The notes beneath the pieces were generated by a model. The model was given only the letters and a program-made list of their open reading frames with translations. It was not told the origin of the DNA and did not search any database. The position numbers were made by a program, and so were the translations under genes. From Mytilisepta virgata (taxonomy: Eukaryota; Mollusca; Bivalvia; Mytilida; Mytilidae): DNA of 64,000 nt. The stretch covers positions 47,186,230-47,250,229 of the forward strand of contig CM051516.1 of the NCBI GenBank assembly GCA_028015205.1. The letters are read 5' to 3'. Of the stretch, positions 14,801-24,540 are shown piece after piece. The stretch's first letter is position 1, and each line of letters begins with the position of its first letter.

Positions 14801-17800
14801 TTTAAATGATTTTTAAAGCAAGATTGAATATATTTTTTAAATATAAATTTAAAGATTTTGGCAATGTTATTTTTTCTCTCATTTTCAAAAAATGAAAATC
14901 TACATAAACCGTTTCAATCAATGCGTGACACTATAATAAAATAAAATTTTATCTATTTATTTATTACTAAATATTACTTTGTTCTAAGGGTAAAATTACA
15001 GGTGAAATAACTTTTCTAATATAGACTATAACTGCCATAAAAACAAAACTGGTAGTATGTTGTTTTAAAAAGTTAGGTGTTCGGGGAACACACCTCCTCA
15101 TTTCGTCCCGATCGGACTACAAATATGGCCACCATGGGCATTTCTTGTTTCTCATTGGTTGATTAATTTTTTTTTTTTTAATCTGGAACTGCTTTGCCAA
15201 ATAGAACGAAATCTAAGGGAGGTTCTTTACAAACTTTCCTCATTTCGTCTCAATGTGGCAGCAATGGGCAGTTCTTGTTTCTGATTTGCTGATATGAAAA
15301 AAATATCTTCTCCTCTGAAATAGCTTGGCCAAATGGAACGAAACTTGACAGGAATTATATGTGGGAGGTCCTTCGTAAAGTTTCCTCATTTGGTCCCGAC
15401 TGGACTACAAATATGGCCGCCATGGGCAGTACTTTTTTCTGATCAGATTGGCTGATATAAAACAATCTTTTTCTCTGAAACCACAGATAGTCATTTCTTT
15501 CATACTACAAATTATCTCCACACAATGTTTACAGGCCTTCAAGTGGTTTTTGGTCCAAAAATAGTGCTTTTTATAGGGCCGAATTTCTTGAAAAATAGGG
15601 TATAATAGGGAAAATATAATAATCTGAAGGGCAATTTTAGGGATATATCTCTTCATCCCTTTTCAAACTGCCTTGGCATCCTGTTGGCGCAGTCTTTCAC
15701 CAAGACTTGATTGATGTGAACATGAAATGATAAAAAGAAGACAGTGGGTTTTTTTAGAAATATTCAAGTACTAGATTTTATCATATCTACAGGTACATTG
15801 TGTATATGTACATTGTATTTAAGGTACCCTTGGAGGTTTTCAAAGGAGTGGTACGCCCAAAAAAAATACATTTTAATTTTCTACCAATAAAGTCTAATTT
15901 ATAGGGCTAATATAGGGAAAAGGGTCATTTTATGCCAAAATACAGGGATTATAGGGCAGTTTCAAAAGATAGGGATTTTATAGGAAATATAGGGCTGCTT
16001 AAAAGCATGTGTTAATAATTTCTTATGGTCAGGCGGGGGCATCATTTGCGTCTTTACAGACACACTTCATTTTTAAAAAATGACTCCCAACAAAACAACT
16101 TTGTCCTTAATTATCAAGCGCGGGCATACTTCTTTTCTAGTTTTAATGTATGATACAGAGATTTTTATTCTTTTTATGCATATTCAGTACGTAAACAATT
16201 TTTGTAGAATTTACACCTTACCATTCAGATCCCGTCATTTGACAGTTTAGAACCCTTTCTGAGATATATCTCTAAATGGCAAACAATGTAAACCACCAGA
16301 GTGTATGCATGCAATAATTCTGTCCAACACTCATGGTAGCTTTATCCCAGGCCAAATTTAAACGACCTACAAAATGACCCCGAATTTGAGGAGGAGGGAT
16401 ACTGCTGTTTCACTGGCGGATGGAAGAAAACATTAACACATGTATCAATGTCATTTAAACCATGAGCTCATATTATTTCAGTGGAATTTACTATTACTTC
16501 CTACATGAAGTACCTGATCATAAATTGAGATTGCCTATGAAAAACTGTTTTTTAATCACAGGACATTAATTATGGACAGATTAGAAAAGACTCGTTTTAA
16601 ATTGTTTATGATAAACGTTTTCGCAAAGATTGGTTCCATTTCAGTGCCTGCTAATCGGTACTTCGTTGGTCAATCCATTTTTCAATCAAGTAATATTATC
16701 AATTAGCTATGATATTAATTATATACATTTTAAATATTTAAACCAGACCCTTCAAACAAAGACCAAAAAAAAGAAAAACAAGAAACACCAGTGCAAACCT
16801 TTGATGAGGACAGCAGTGTGGACGATGAAGAGCCTGGGCCATCACGCCAACCTCTTCCATGCAAAACTAACTCAAATCAATTGCTTCCGACATCAATAGA
16901 CAAACCATCCACACCATTCACACCAAGGCCTCTTCCGGAACCTCCAACAACATCAAACACAGTGGTTCCAAAGAGGCCTCTCCCGCAACGACCAACGAGC
17001 GCATGGGCTGCTACAAAACACGATTCATCAGATTCATCCGAAAATGAAGAAGGTAAGTGTAAATAGAGAAAAATATGTATTAAAGGAATTACTAATTATC
17101 CTTCTATACTGTGAACTTTCTTTTTCTGCACATGCTGTTCCTCCTTGTCTATTTTTAAATAAGCATATCAATAATAATACAGATAAGTTTGAACTTACAA
17201 TTAAATTGTCTTTTTTCTATTCAATATATAACAGTAAAAATTAGACCAAATTCCAGGGTGGATAATTAAAATGAGCAGAAAGATTGTGAAATAACTTTTG
17301 TCTTGCATACATAAGCTGTAAAACTTTCTCTTTTTAAGTCCTATATTTTGTTGTTTCATATGAGGTATTTTTTTATTTGGGACATTTAAGAGTTTCTTTT
17401 GCCGTGTGAGAACACATATCTATAAACTCTGCTACCCTTGATTTGGAACTATACACATATGTCAAAATGTATTTTATTATTTCAAAAATGAGATTTAGTG
17501 ACCACTTTTTAGAAATTGAAAGAGGACGGTATAAAAACATCCAAAAGAGAAATTAGAATTTGTCAAAAATGTAACTTAAATGAGATAGAAGATGAAATAT
17601 AATTCCTTCTTCAATTGTCCAAAATATGACACGTTAAGCAAGATTACTTCAATAACATCATTGACATACAACCAAGTATAAATAATTATTCACCATTTGA
17701 AAAAATAGAACTCTTTTTATCTTCTAATGCGGTTTGTTGCTCCATTTTTAAAAAAAAAAGTCCATAGTACTGAGGAAAGTGGACTCTACAACTGGAAGTC

Positions 17801-18401
17801 AAATAATATGTGTATTGGTTTCCACATTATTTGATTTATTTCCGTTCTACTTTGTAGTTATGTTGTGTTAATGTTTAAATAATGCTGTCAACCCTTGGGG
17901 TATAATTTTGCATTTCAAATAAATTTATTTCATGTTGTAGTACCATTACAATTCAATACATAGCGTAGTTTTTCATTCTACATTTATTCGGAACAGCAAC
18001 AACAGGGGGCTTTGTACCAAAAAAAGCAAAGGTTAATAGCAGCTATCATAAGCGCCGAGAAGGCGAAATGACCGTAAAGAAAGGTATGTGAATTCTTTGT
18101 ACTTAAAAGGTGTTAGAACGATAATTCATTAATTTTTTTAATTAATTGGAACGATGAATACTTTTATTTCATAGTTTTTCTCTGCTTCAGATATACATTT
18201 TCCTTAACCTAAACTATAAAACATTCAATATTATTGAGATAAGGCAAACGATTTCTTTATATTTAAACAGGAGATAAGGTCAAGCTACTTGAAGAGCCAA
18301 GAAAGGACGGATATGTATACGTAAGCAAAAGGATACGTCTGAAGATTCAAAAGAAGAAGGGGCTCATTCCAGTATCAATTATCACCATACTGGATAAATA
18401 A
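1343..18401 (+). CDS. F-BAR and SH3-like domain protein, ten coding exons
   Basis: I joined ten exons by splice sites: 1343-1407, 6929-7050, 8392-8503, 8764-8878, 12195-12356, 13047-13280, 13574-13670, 16747-17052, 18006-18083 and 18271-18401. The total is 1422 nt, 473 residues plus TAA, and all phases agree. Residues about 5-290 are charged, helical and coiled-coil-like; the ELDRMT stretch in exon 6 resembles the end of PSTPIP-type F-BAR domains. Residues about 305-400 form an acidic, proline-rich linker (PRPLPEPP, KRPLPQRP). Residues about 412-473 read as an SH3 fold (EGEMTVKKGD near the start, GLIPVS near the end). Known family role: F-BAR proteins bind and curve membranes and link them to actin through SH3 partners. 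The SH3-like domain lacks the usual ALYDY start and the paired tryptophan, so its ligand binding may differ. PSTPIP-like is my best guess; PACSIN/FCH-type is possible. No orthologue was checked. Confidence 0.8.
1960..2142 (-). repeat. Bivalve-type retroelement 3' tail fragment
   Basis: On the minus strand it contains a CGTTGAAGACCC start and a GTCTCTTTGACACAT stretch that I recall as a very common tail in mussel transcripts. The short open frame here is a by-product. The neighbouring 2143-3400 (more of intron 1) shows only AT-rich sequence with no supported gene. Confidence 0.45.
3405..3500. repeat. Perfect-arm hairpin in intron 1
   Basis: Arms of about 40 bases (AGCACAGGGACTTGTTT... and its reverse complement, one mismatch) surround a short GC-rich loop. 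It looks like a tiny foldback element. Confidence 0.6.
3915..5150 (-). pseudogene. LINE reverse transcriptase remnant
   Basis: On the minus strand, pieces of a non-LTR reverse transcriptase are readable: YCAFIDCEK with a following FDKVW around 4770-4880 (the catalytic A motif region) and GVRQGENL around 3980-4010 (the motif before the palm B region). There are stops and frameshifts throughout, and a foldback element at 4095-4715 interrupts it. It is a dead fragment in intron 1 of the F-BAR gene, on the opposite strand to it. Confidence 0.65.
4095..4715. mobile_element. Foldback transposon inside the LINE remnant
   Basis: The outer termini ATAACCTCTC and its reverse complement bound it. Inside are repeated blocks of the type GAACTGCTCTAAGTTAACTT and a near-perfect AT-rich palindrome at about 4310-4530, centred near 4418. 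It interrupts the reverse transcriptase reading. There is no coding capacity. Confidence 0.6.
5694..5882. repeat. Compound microsatellite: (TATAT)n, (AATAG)n, (TA)n
   Basis: Three adjacent simple repeats: pentamers TATAT to about 5738, pentamers AATAG to about 5773, then a (TA)n tract at 5796-5881. The block lies between the two LINE fragments. Confidence 0.95.
5960..6620 (-). pseudogene. LINE C-terminal region with CCHC-like motif, remnant
   Basis: The minus strand reads as the end of a non-LTR retrotransposon protein: ISAHQLEIKKGRY, then RLCKLCSSKEVEDEVHFLL, the cysteine/histidine motif found near the end of such ORFs. Stops and a frameshift break it. It lies upstream (in the element's own direction) of the other LINE fragment at 3915-5150, the wrong order for one element, so these are two insertions or a rearrangement. 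Confidence 0.6.
6929..7050 (+). CDS. F-BAR gene exon 2
   Basis: The acceptor is ACCAG ending at 6928 and the donor is GTATGT at 7051. It encodes about residues 22-62 (FNMWKEYYKFRRECEEDMAK and onward), a basic/acidic amphipathic helix typical of the first F-BAR helix. It enters in phase 2 and leaves one base (G), which matches exon 3. Confidence 0.82.
7270..8170. repeat. Diverged tandem repeat array in intron 2
   Basis: About four or five degenerate units, irregularly spaced at roughly 130-200 bases, share blocks such as TTTAACCAACTGATCTTATTT, GATAATTATTGTGAGAGTTA and GCCCTTGGAAATAGGAATTA. A CCGTCCGTC tract precedes them at about 7340. Non-coding. Confidence 0.75.
8392..8503 (+). CDS. F-BAR gene exon 3
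   Basis: The acceptor TTTCAG ends at 8391 and the donor GTGAGT starts at 8504. It encodes about residues 63-99 (IGWIISFKKEIERGEEKTKF and onward), a lysine/glutamate-rich helix. It leaves two bases, completed by exon 4 as a glutamate codon. Confidence 0.82.
8764..8878 (+). CDS. F-BAR gene exon 4
   Basis: The acceptor AAG ends at 8763 after a T-rich tract and the donor GTAAAA starts at 8879. It encodes about residues 100-138 (LVTKSYQEGGNYLKQSLELD and onward), helical. It ends in phase 0. Confidence 0.8.
8940..9480. repeat. Repeat-derived intron 4 sequence
   Basis: A CTGTCTGTCCGTC tract and two related ATCGCTCTATCTCATG-like blocks (about 9030 and 9380) mark a diverged repeat common in this window. 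The rest of intron 4 up to 10340 shows only AT-rich DNA. Confidence 0.5.
10340..11420. repeat. Diverged tandem array of about 170-bp units in intron 4
   Basis: Six or so units share GATTAAGTCCATTTCTCAGCAACTG, CCATATTTGGTCTATAGATAGTTCTT and a cluster of CTTGAGTGACTTG, each about 160-190 bases apart (excerpts shortened here to key blocks). Divergence between units is high. The short minus-strand open frames across it are by-products. The rest of the intron, 11421-12194, shows nothing recognisable. Confidence 0.75.
12195..12356 (+). CDS. F-BAR gene exon 5
   Basis: The acceptor TTTTAG ends at 12194 and the donor GTAGGT starts at 12357. Its 54 codons, phase 0 at both ends, encode a strong coiled-coil stretch (KLESRLQKLQNVYLIETENK and onward), followed by a turn near YITPSLIS. 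Confidence 0.85.
12555..12755. repeat. Palindromic AAGATATCTTA short array in intron 5
   Basis: The self-complementary word AAGATATCTTA or AAGATATCTTAT recurs about seven times, in the second half at 21-22 base spacing with TTTAGTTTAT between. It could fold into serial hairpins. Confidence 0.8.
13047..13280 (+). CDS. F-BAR gene exon 6
   Basis: The acceptor TTTTTAG ends at 13046 and the donor GTAATG starts at 13281. Its 78 codons, phase 0 at both ends, include KAYSKRELDRMTALLQGWK, which resembles the conserved last helix of F-BAR domains (E-x-D-R-x-T). This is the best support for the family call. Confidence 0.87.
13574..13670 (+). CDS. F-BAR gene exon 7
   Basis: The acceptor TTATAG ends at 13573 and the donor GTTAGT starts at 13671. 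It encodes about residues 271-302 (KSEDIISNYRECTQLLGI and onward), closing the helical region and entering a charged linker. It leaves one base, G. Confidence 0.8.
14043..15086. mobile_element. MULE-type DNA transposon remnant with 20-bp TIRs
   Basis: The left terminus CCCCAAACACCTAACTTTTT (14043-14062) and the right terminus (15067-15086) are reverse complements with one mismatch. Between them lies a transposase fragment on the minus strand. No clear target-site duplication is seen. At about 1.04 kb it is much shorter than an autonomous MULE, so it is internally deleted. Confidence 0.65.
14351..14745 (-). pseudogene. MULE transposase C-terminal fragment
   Basis: Two overlapping minus-strand frames carry pieces of the C-terminal part of metazoan Mutator-like transposases: NPATFQSFANYLVSQWI, then, after a frameshift near 14640, LEAWHGKLKRKVQHSNPNIF and a following helical segment. 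The EAWH-K-L...HPNIF pattern is characteristic of this family. The catalytic core is missing. It is embedded in intron 7 of the F-BAR gene, antisense to it. Confidence 0.65.
15487..16746. other. Intron 7 remainder, no gene
   Basis: It contains several TATAGGG-bearing scraps (15570-15990) that look like parts of one degenerate repeat, and otherwise AT-rich sequence. I see no coding region before exon 8. Confidence 0.5.
16747..17052 (+). CDS. F-BAR gene exon 8 (proline-rich linker)
   Basis: The acceptor AACCAG ends at 16746 and the donor GTAAGT starts at 17053. About 102 codons form an acidic segment (DEDSSVDDEEPGPS) and then repeated proline motifs (TPRPLPEPP, PKRPLPQRP), which are candidate ligands for SH3 domains, then a serine/acidic stretch. 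The reading frame is set by phase continuity from exon 7; overlapping frames here are shadows. Confidence 0.83.
18006..18083 (+). CDS. F-BAR gene exon 9 (SH3-like, first half)
   Basis: The acceptor CAACAG ends at 18005 and the donor GTATGT starts at 18084. It encodes about residues 405-430, including REGEMTVKK, the usual acidic RT-loop and second strand of SH3 domains. An upstream AG a few bases away could also serve as acceptor, so this start is slightly uncertain. Confidence 0.75.
18271..18401 (+). CDS. F-BAR gene exon 10 (SH3-like, second half, stop)
   Basis: The acceptor AAACAG ends at 18270. It encodes GDKVKLLEEPRKDGYVYV, then a basic stretch, then GLIPVSIITILDK and TAA at 18399-18401. 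GDKV and GLIP match the SH3 pattern KGD...GLFP; the canonical tryptophan pair and the SNY tyrosine are replaced by YV and SII. A possible AATAAA polyadenylation signal lies at 18937-18942. Confidence 0.8.
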
Positions 18402-20960
18402 TTATTATATTCTAAATTTCATTCATACTGTTTTCCAAAACTATATCTTTAAGTAAATATGACCTTATACTGGTATGTTGTTACACCCCTGCCTGCTACA
18501 GATAACCTGTCTTATATATATATACATGTATAAGTTTAGACATACAACAATATTGTGTTTCATGAAATGTTTTGCTCATAAGTAGTTATTTAATATATAT
18601 ATACATTTAGCACAAAGTTATAATAAGTATTGGAATCCCAAAGTTTTCTTATATCTTATACGTTTTGCGATTAAAAATAATTATATACGATAATATCGTG
18701 AGTTTTAAAAAAAATGAAAAAAATCCAATAATAATGCTGTTTAGGACCTTATATCCTACATTTTAAAGTACAGTTTTATTTTTTTTAATACATGTAGTAA
18801 CTGAGTTAGTTGAATATGTCTTGAGATAAATCAAAGGCCATACATATCGATGCATATCACGATACATTATCACCATATCGATTAGCGATATTCGATATTC
18901 TTTTTAGTAATATACAATATACATGTATGTCATTTAAATAAAATTCGTGATAAATAGGGTAAGAAAGGATGTTGAGACAACTCTACATAGCAATACAGGA
19001 ACATGATAAAAAATTGAACAGAGCTTTTATTTAGCTGTTTTTCAACCAAAACCAAAAAGCCCATACTATACAGCCAGATAAAAAAGGGCCACTAAGTGAA
19101 TAGGATACAGTAGCAGGGGGGGGGGGGGGGGTAATAAGTCGCCAAAAGATACCCATTGTGATGTACATGTAGTATCTCTCAAGAAAAGCCCTTGTAATAT
19201 ACTACATTTTGAGGTTTTTCTTAAAAATCTCCATAATAAGCACATGGACCCCCATTATACTAAAATTCGAAGAAAAAATCAATGGTGGTTTTTTCCAATA
19301 CTCTGATATTCAAAGGGACTGAAATTCGTAGTTTATTTTATATAGTGTTCGAAAATGTAGGGATAACTCCCACTTTAGGTCAATTAAAATTAATTGATAG
19401 ATTTTCATCCCCGCCCGCCCCTCGAAAATCGTGCCGCCCCGATTTTTTTTATTTTTTAAAATTTACGATTTCCGGATTTTGTTCATCTCCGTCACCGGTA
19501 TCCGTGTCAATAATTTCGTTTTTTGTTAACTTCCTGTAACAATTCAACATGGTTTTCGTGATTCGACTATTTTTGTGACCTTTAGATGTCTTTTGGTCAG
19601 CTTAAGTCTGCAGAGATTGGAGTTGAAATTTCTATTGTGCATGTTTCTGGAATAAAAACATATATAAGCCATTTTATAACGTTTACATATTAATAACACC
19701 TTACAAAATAGTTTCATATGAAATAAAAAATAAAATCCTCCCACCCGCCACATTTTTTTCAAAAAGTTGGATGAAAATCTACCAATTAATTTTAGTTGGC
19801 CTTAATTCATGTATAGCTCTTATAAATGAATCATACAAAGAGGAACCTCTGACAAAAAACCCTGAGATTAACCGTCACCCATTTGTTCAAAAATAATACC
19901 CAACCAGATGATTTTATAAGAAAGCTATATTAGGCCATTTCTGCTGATTCATTCATCATACCATACAACATTCTCGTTTCATTAAGGTATTATCAGGAAA
20001 TCTATATTTATTTATTATTTTTTTTGGTATCAAAAAGTCAGGTAAAATATAAAAGAACTGAAAATTCTATTAAAAATTCATATTCAAAATTTTATAGAAT
20101 TACTTCAAAAATATTTGGTAACATTTTCTTATTTTAAGTATTATATTCTACCAAATCAAAATGGAGACTAAATTTTACACCAAAAGTAGAACAAGATTTT
20201 AAACTTGGGTGGGGTTGGGCTTTCAATTAGTCTCAAAGTAGCGTAAGAAATGAAATAACGTGGTTTTGCAGAACAGGATGTGATCCTCTGGCGCGCATGA
20301 AATATGTCCGTAAGATCACAAGTCACTGGCGGGTCTGAAAGTGACCGTAAACTTGGCCTGCTGCAAAAACAGATCTTTTCCTCTTACGATTTTAGAGTTT
20401 GGCTAGTTTTGTTTAGGACTTTTTTAATTGTACGTGTGTAAAAATGGTAGAAATAATTTCTTAGAATACAAAATAAGTTTGAATTCCCTTTTGAACGTTA
20501 ACCATAAATTAAAAAAAAACATATATTATTATCATTTTATCACTATTCGTTTGAAAAATACAAAATTTGTTCTGTCTTGGTTTTTATCTTTGCAGGTTTT
20601 TCTTCCATACGTTTAAAGTCGAACATTCGAAAATACTTATTTGTAAAAAAGTCAAATAAATTCTTGTCTTCACATAGATGCTATTCAATTTTTTTTACCT
20701 AATATACGCTTATGTACTGTCTCTGAATAAAAGTAATTTATATGAAAAACGGTTACTCTTGCGTGCATATTTTCGTATGGTCTTAACCCTCCATTAGAAA
20801 GTGTTAAAAGAGGATGTTCCTATTCATGGTTGTTTTGTAAGAGGTATCCGACATCCAATGTCTTTCGTGTGTTTAGAATTATTGTTTTGTTTTTCTTAGA
20901 CAATTTTATCATACCCTTTTGTACTTATCTGTGATATATATTTATTTAAAAAAATGATAC
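18402..20960. other. 3' flank of the F-BAR gene, no further gene
   Basis: AT-rich sequence with a G17-type run at about 19116-19132 and a possible polyadenylation signal AATAAA at 18937. The short open frames show no recognisable motif. The 3' UTR probably occupies the first several hundred bases; its end is not defined. Confidence 0.5.
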
Positions 20961-21380
20961 AAAGTACTAAATTTTATACAAAACTAAAAATTTCTATCTC
21001 CTCCTACAGTTTTGGAGAAACAGCTTTAATATTTGGTAGGATGTTCATATACATAATGATTTTTTTTGTCATTTTTTGGTACTAGCTGCATAAGGAGTTC
21101 ATGGTTTGTCCGGCTATCTCCTTCTACAGTTTTGGAGGTACAACTTTATTAATATTTTGTAGGATGTTCATACACATAATGAAGGTGTGCATGGCAACAG
21201 GATTTTGATTATTTCCAATTATTCTGAAAATGACAGGTAGTTGGATTTTTTTGGTACTAGCTGAATAAAGAGATCATGGTTTGTCCGGCTATCTCCTCCT
21301 ACAGATTTAGAGATACATCTTTAATATTTTATAGAATGTTCATACATAAAATGGCGGTGTGCATGGCCACAGTATTATAA

Positions 21381-21542
21381 GGATCTAACACCGGTGAAAG
21401 TGCAAGACGGAAAAATCTCAGACACCCAAGGGAAAGATTTCTGGTCTCCAACGAGGCTCCGCCGAGTTGGAAACCAATGGAAATCTTTCACGCGGGTTCT
21501 GAGATTTTTCCGTGTTGCACTTTAACACCGGTGTTTTGATCC
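21381..21542. mobile_element. Foldback element
   Basis: The arms GGATCTAACACCGGTGAAAG and its near-complement ending at 21542 pair over about 60 bases, including a GGAAAAATCTCAGA block. The loop is a GC-richer stretch around 21455. It sits in the middle of a tandem repeat unit. Confidence 0.6.
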
Positions 21543-21544
21543 TT

Positions 21545-21897
21545 TTTCTCACTAATATTTACTCAAGCAAGTGTGTCAGACGACGTAAACAAACGGATTT
21601 ATCTCCCCATGAAAGTATTTTGTGTGTGATCTGTATTGGATGTATTTTGAATAATTCAAGCCACCGACGAGTGAAACCTTTAAATATAAAACGATATGGA
21701 CAATATGGAATAGGTAAGACTAATAAAAACTCAAACTATTTGTTAAATATCGCTCAAACAGTAAATAATCACGATTGTCGGAACCGCGAAAATTTTGCGG
21801 GAAAACAAGCGTGAAATTCTTATCTCACCCACGGGAAAGACAAGGATATCTCACATTGGTAAAAATAGGTACTGGGCTGTCTCATTAGTGAGAAACT
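21545..21897. mobile_element. Short element bounded by TTTCTCACTAAT inverted termini
   Basis: TTTCTCACTAAT at 21545-21556 and ATTAGTGAGAAA at about 21885-21897 are inverted. It directly abuts the foldback at 21381-21542, so the two may be one compound element. A 100-residue open frame spans the start but has no recognisable domain. Confidence 0.4.
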
Positions 21898-22629
21898 GAT
21901 TTCTTTTAAATATTCTGAAAATGACAGGTAGTTGGACTTAGTCATTTTGCAATCTGCTTAAAGAGATCATTGTTTGTCGGGCTATCTCGTCCTACAGTTT
22001 TGGAGATACAGCTTTAATATTTTGTAGGATGTTCTTACACATAATGGAAGTGTGTCTGGCGAGGGCATCATTTGTGTCTTACGGACAGCGTAACAGTTTC
22101 AAGTTGTATGCCAACATCGCTGTTTATCAAATCTAAATAATGTAGAGCTATACTCATGCATATGACAGGGCAGAAAAGGAGGGGGGGGGGCATTGTCAAA
22201 TATTGACCTCGTTAAGGTGTTCATAATTTTATACCAGATTGCAAATACACTGTAACTGATTATCAACATTCATTATCATATTAAACAGATTTTCTATTAG
22301 TTTGTTAAAACCTTATATTGTTACTTTTAAGTAAGAATGATGTATATGTTATCAGGTTTTCATGGTTTGATAAGCCGTTTATTTTTTTACTTTTTTTAAT
22401 TTACCGATTATAGTAAATTGTATTTATATCTCGTTTAATTATTATGTAACTTTAAAACATGATGGTATCATTAAATTATTATTGCAAAATGAGTTATTTT
22501 TCACATAAAGTCATTTTAAGTTGGTTACAAAGTTCAAGTGAAAAAACATATCAAAATCAAGGCTGAAAAAGATTAGGCTTCATATATATCAGTACCATTT
22601 ATCATTGAATGAACTATTTCCAATCAGAA

Positions 22630-23400
22630 AATAATTCATGGAGGTCACAATCTTAAATTCACTATTTCCGAAATAAAACCCCTTTGGGTCTCAAGTTGTC
22701 AAAATCAAAATTCTAAAACCTTATTGCACATCTACATACAGTATGTGACAATATTGTATAGAAATAAAAAGCATAAAATGAAAAATTAATAAGCAGTTTA
22801 GTTTAAATTTCCAGTTTTCGAAATTCGACCCTTGTGGGCCCCTATTTTTGAAAATCAAAATTCTAAAACCTTATTGCGCATTTACATATAGTATGTGACA
22901 ATATGGTACAAAAAATTAAATGCATGACGTGAAAAATGAATTAGAAGTTTAGGTCACAAACTTAAATTTCAATTTTTGACATTCGACCCCTTTGGGCCCC
23001 AATTTTTAAAAATCAAAATCCCAAAACCTTATTGCGCATCTACGTACAGTATGTGACAATACTGTATAGAAATTAAAGCATAAAACGAAAAATGTATGAG
23101 GAGTTTAGGTCACAAGCTTAAACTTCCAATTTTTGAAATTCGACTCATGTGGACCCCAATTTTTAAACATCAAAATTCGAAAACCTTATTGCGCATCAAC
23201 ATACAGTATGTGACAATACTGTAAATTAAAGTATAAAACGAAAATTGAATGAGGAGTTTAGGTCACAAGTTTAAATTTCCAATTTTCGAAATTCGACCCC
23301 TGTGGGCCCCTATTTTTGAAAATCGAAATTCTAAAACCTTATTGCGCATCTACATACAGTTTGTGACCATACTGTATAGAAATTAAATGCATGAAATAAC
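22630..23400 (-). repeat. Satellite-like array, about 170-bp units
   Basis: Five units share AAATTCGACCC, GTGGGCCCC, CTAAAACCTTATTGCGCAT, CATACAGTATGTGACAATA and GAGGAGTTTAGGTCACAAG. Related single or few-unit copies occur at 37940-38030 (one partial unit), 48000-48180, 50930-51720, 61440-61830 and 63740-64000, several in the opposite orientation. Non-coding. Confidence 0.8.
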
Positions 23401-23942
23401 TAGAGGCTCTTGAGGGTACGGGTGGCGCTTGTTAATTTAAACATGTTGACTGCATAATACTGTAGTAAAAATGGTTAATTTTGTTTGTATACTTAATTAT
23501 CTAGTATAGAAAGTTCTCTTGTTGTATTGTAAAATTCGTAGGGTGCTCGAATATAGCTATTTGGTTAACGACTGGATTTCAGGTGCAGGTTGCCGCAAGT
23601 TGTAGAAATAAATTAGACGCTCTATGATTGATTTTAACAGTTAACTAATCTTACATATGTTTATTGGGATTAGTTAAAATATTTTGTTTTATCTAATGGA
23701 GTAATATTTGTTGATCATATAATTTTACTTATGGTGCGGGTTGCAGTCGCACCAGAATTGTCAGTAACCGCTCGGTAGTTGTTAGTATTACATGAATACA
23801 TGTAGTTAAAGTTTGGTTTGATCCTGATCAACCAAAGGAAAGACAATGAATCGCGTTTCATATTTGTTTACTTGTTTTATTATAATAAAGTATTTGGTCT
23901 TAGCTACGCCTTTGTCATTTGTTGAATCCTAATACATGAACT

Positions 23943-24456
23943 AGGCTTTTTACTTGACGTTTTTCATTAGGTAAAGCGTAAACTTCATAAAATTAAAACA
24001 CAAAATAGGAGTTGAAGCTATATGTTTAGCATTAATTAGCAGTTGACCATTAAAAGATATTTATCTTAACAAGGTATGTTTCAAATTTTAACAAGATATA
24101 TTGAGCACATCGAAGTCGACAGGTTTTTTAATTTACCCGAAAATTGCTAATTTTGTGATTTTTCGTGCATATTTTTTTATGGACAAGGCGACATAACTCC
24201 AGAACAAGATCTGACTTTAATAAGGTAACAGTACAGAGGAGCTTAAGGAAATTTCAGTCTAGTGACTCTTTTCAGCAACTTCAAACTTTCTGTGACAGAT
24301 ACAAAGAACTTGGCAATATTTTGTAACCATTTTTCACCATTTTAGTAACAATGATTTAGGTTTTTTAGAATAATTATGAATATTTACACTGGAAACAATA
24401 AGAAAAATGTTTTCATGTACTTATTAATAAAGTTTCATTTTTTTAAGTAGAAAGGC
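23943..24456. mobile_element. MITE-like insertion with 10-bp target duplication
   Basis: Copy A has TACATGAACT once; here it occurs at 23933-23942 and again at 24457-24466, flanking 514 inserted bases. The ends (GGCTTTTTACTTGA and, as reverse complement, GCCTTTCTACTTAA) are imperfect inverted repeats. There is no coding content. Confidence 0.7.
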
Positions 24457-24540
24457 TACATGAACTTCATCTAAATTCCGACAACAAACGGACCCCTTAT
24501 TTTGTAACACTGTTTTCCTAGTTTTGTCTAACAATACACT

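Larger units (their letters stand above)
13740..15480. repeat. Diverged repeat family split by a MULE insertion, intron 7
   Basis: Units at about 13760-14042 and 15090-15480 share CTTCTCCTCTGAAAC, GGCCAAATGGAAC, TCCTCATTTCGTC and GCCATGGGCA blocks about 170 bases apart. The MULE remnant at 14043-15086 lies inside. This is the same general style as the arrays at 52900-53830 and 59850-60450. Confidence 0.7.
20990..22080. repeat. Diverged tandem repeats with nested palindromic insertions
   Basis: Units share GGCTATCTCCTCCTACAG, TTTAATATTTTGTAGGATGTTC and ATTCTGAAAATGACAGGTAG. Copies start at about 20993, 21112, 21286 and 21981. The array is interrupted at 21381-21897 by inverted-repeat elements. 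Confidence 0.75.

Noticed and set aside
16630..16899. 89-residue frame overlapping exon 8
   Set aside because: It uses a different frame from the one fixed by splice phase and proline-rich composition, so it is a shadow of the real exon.
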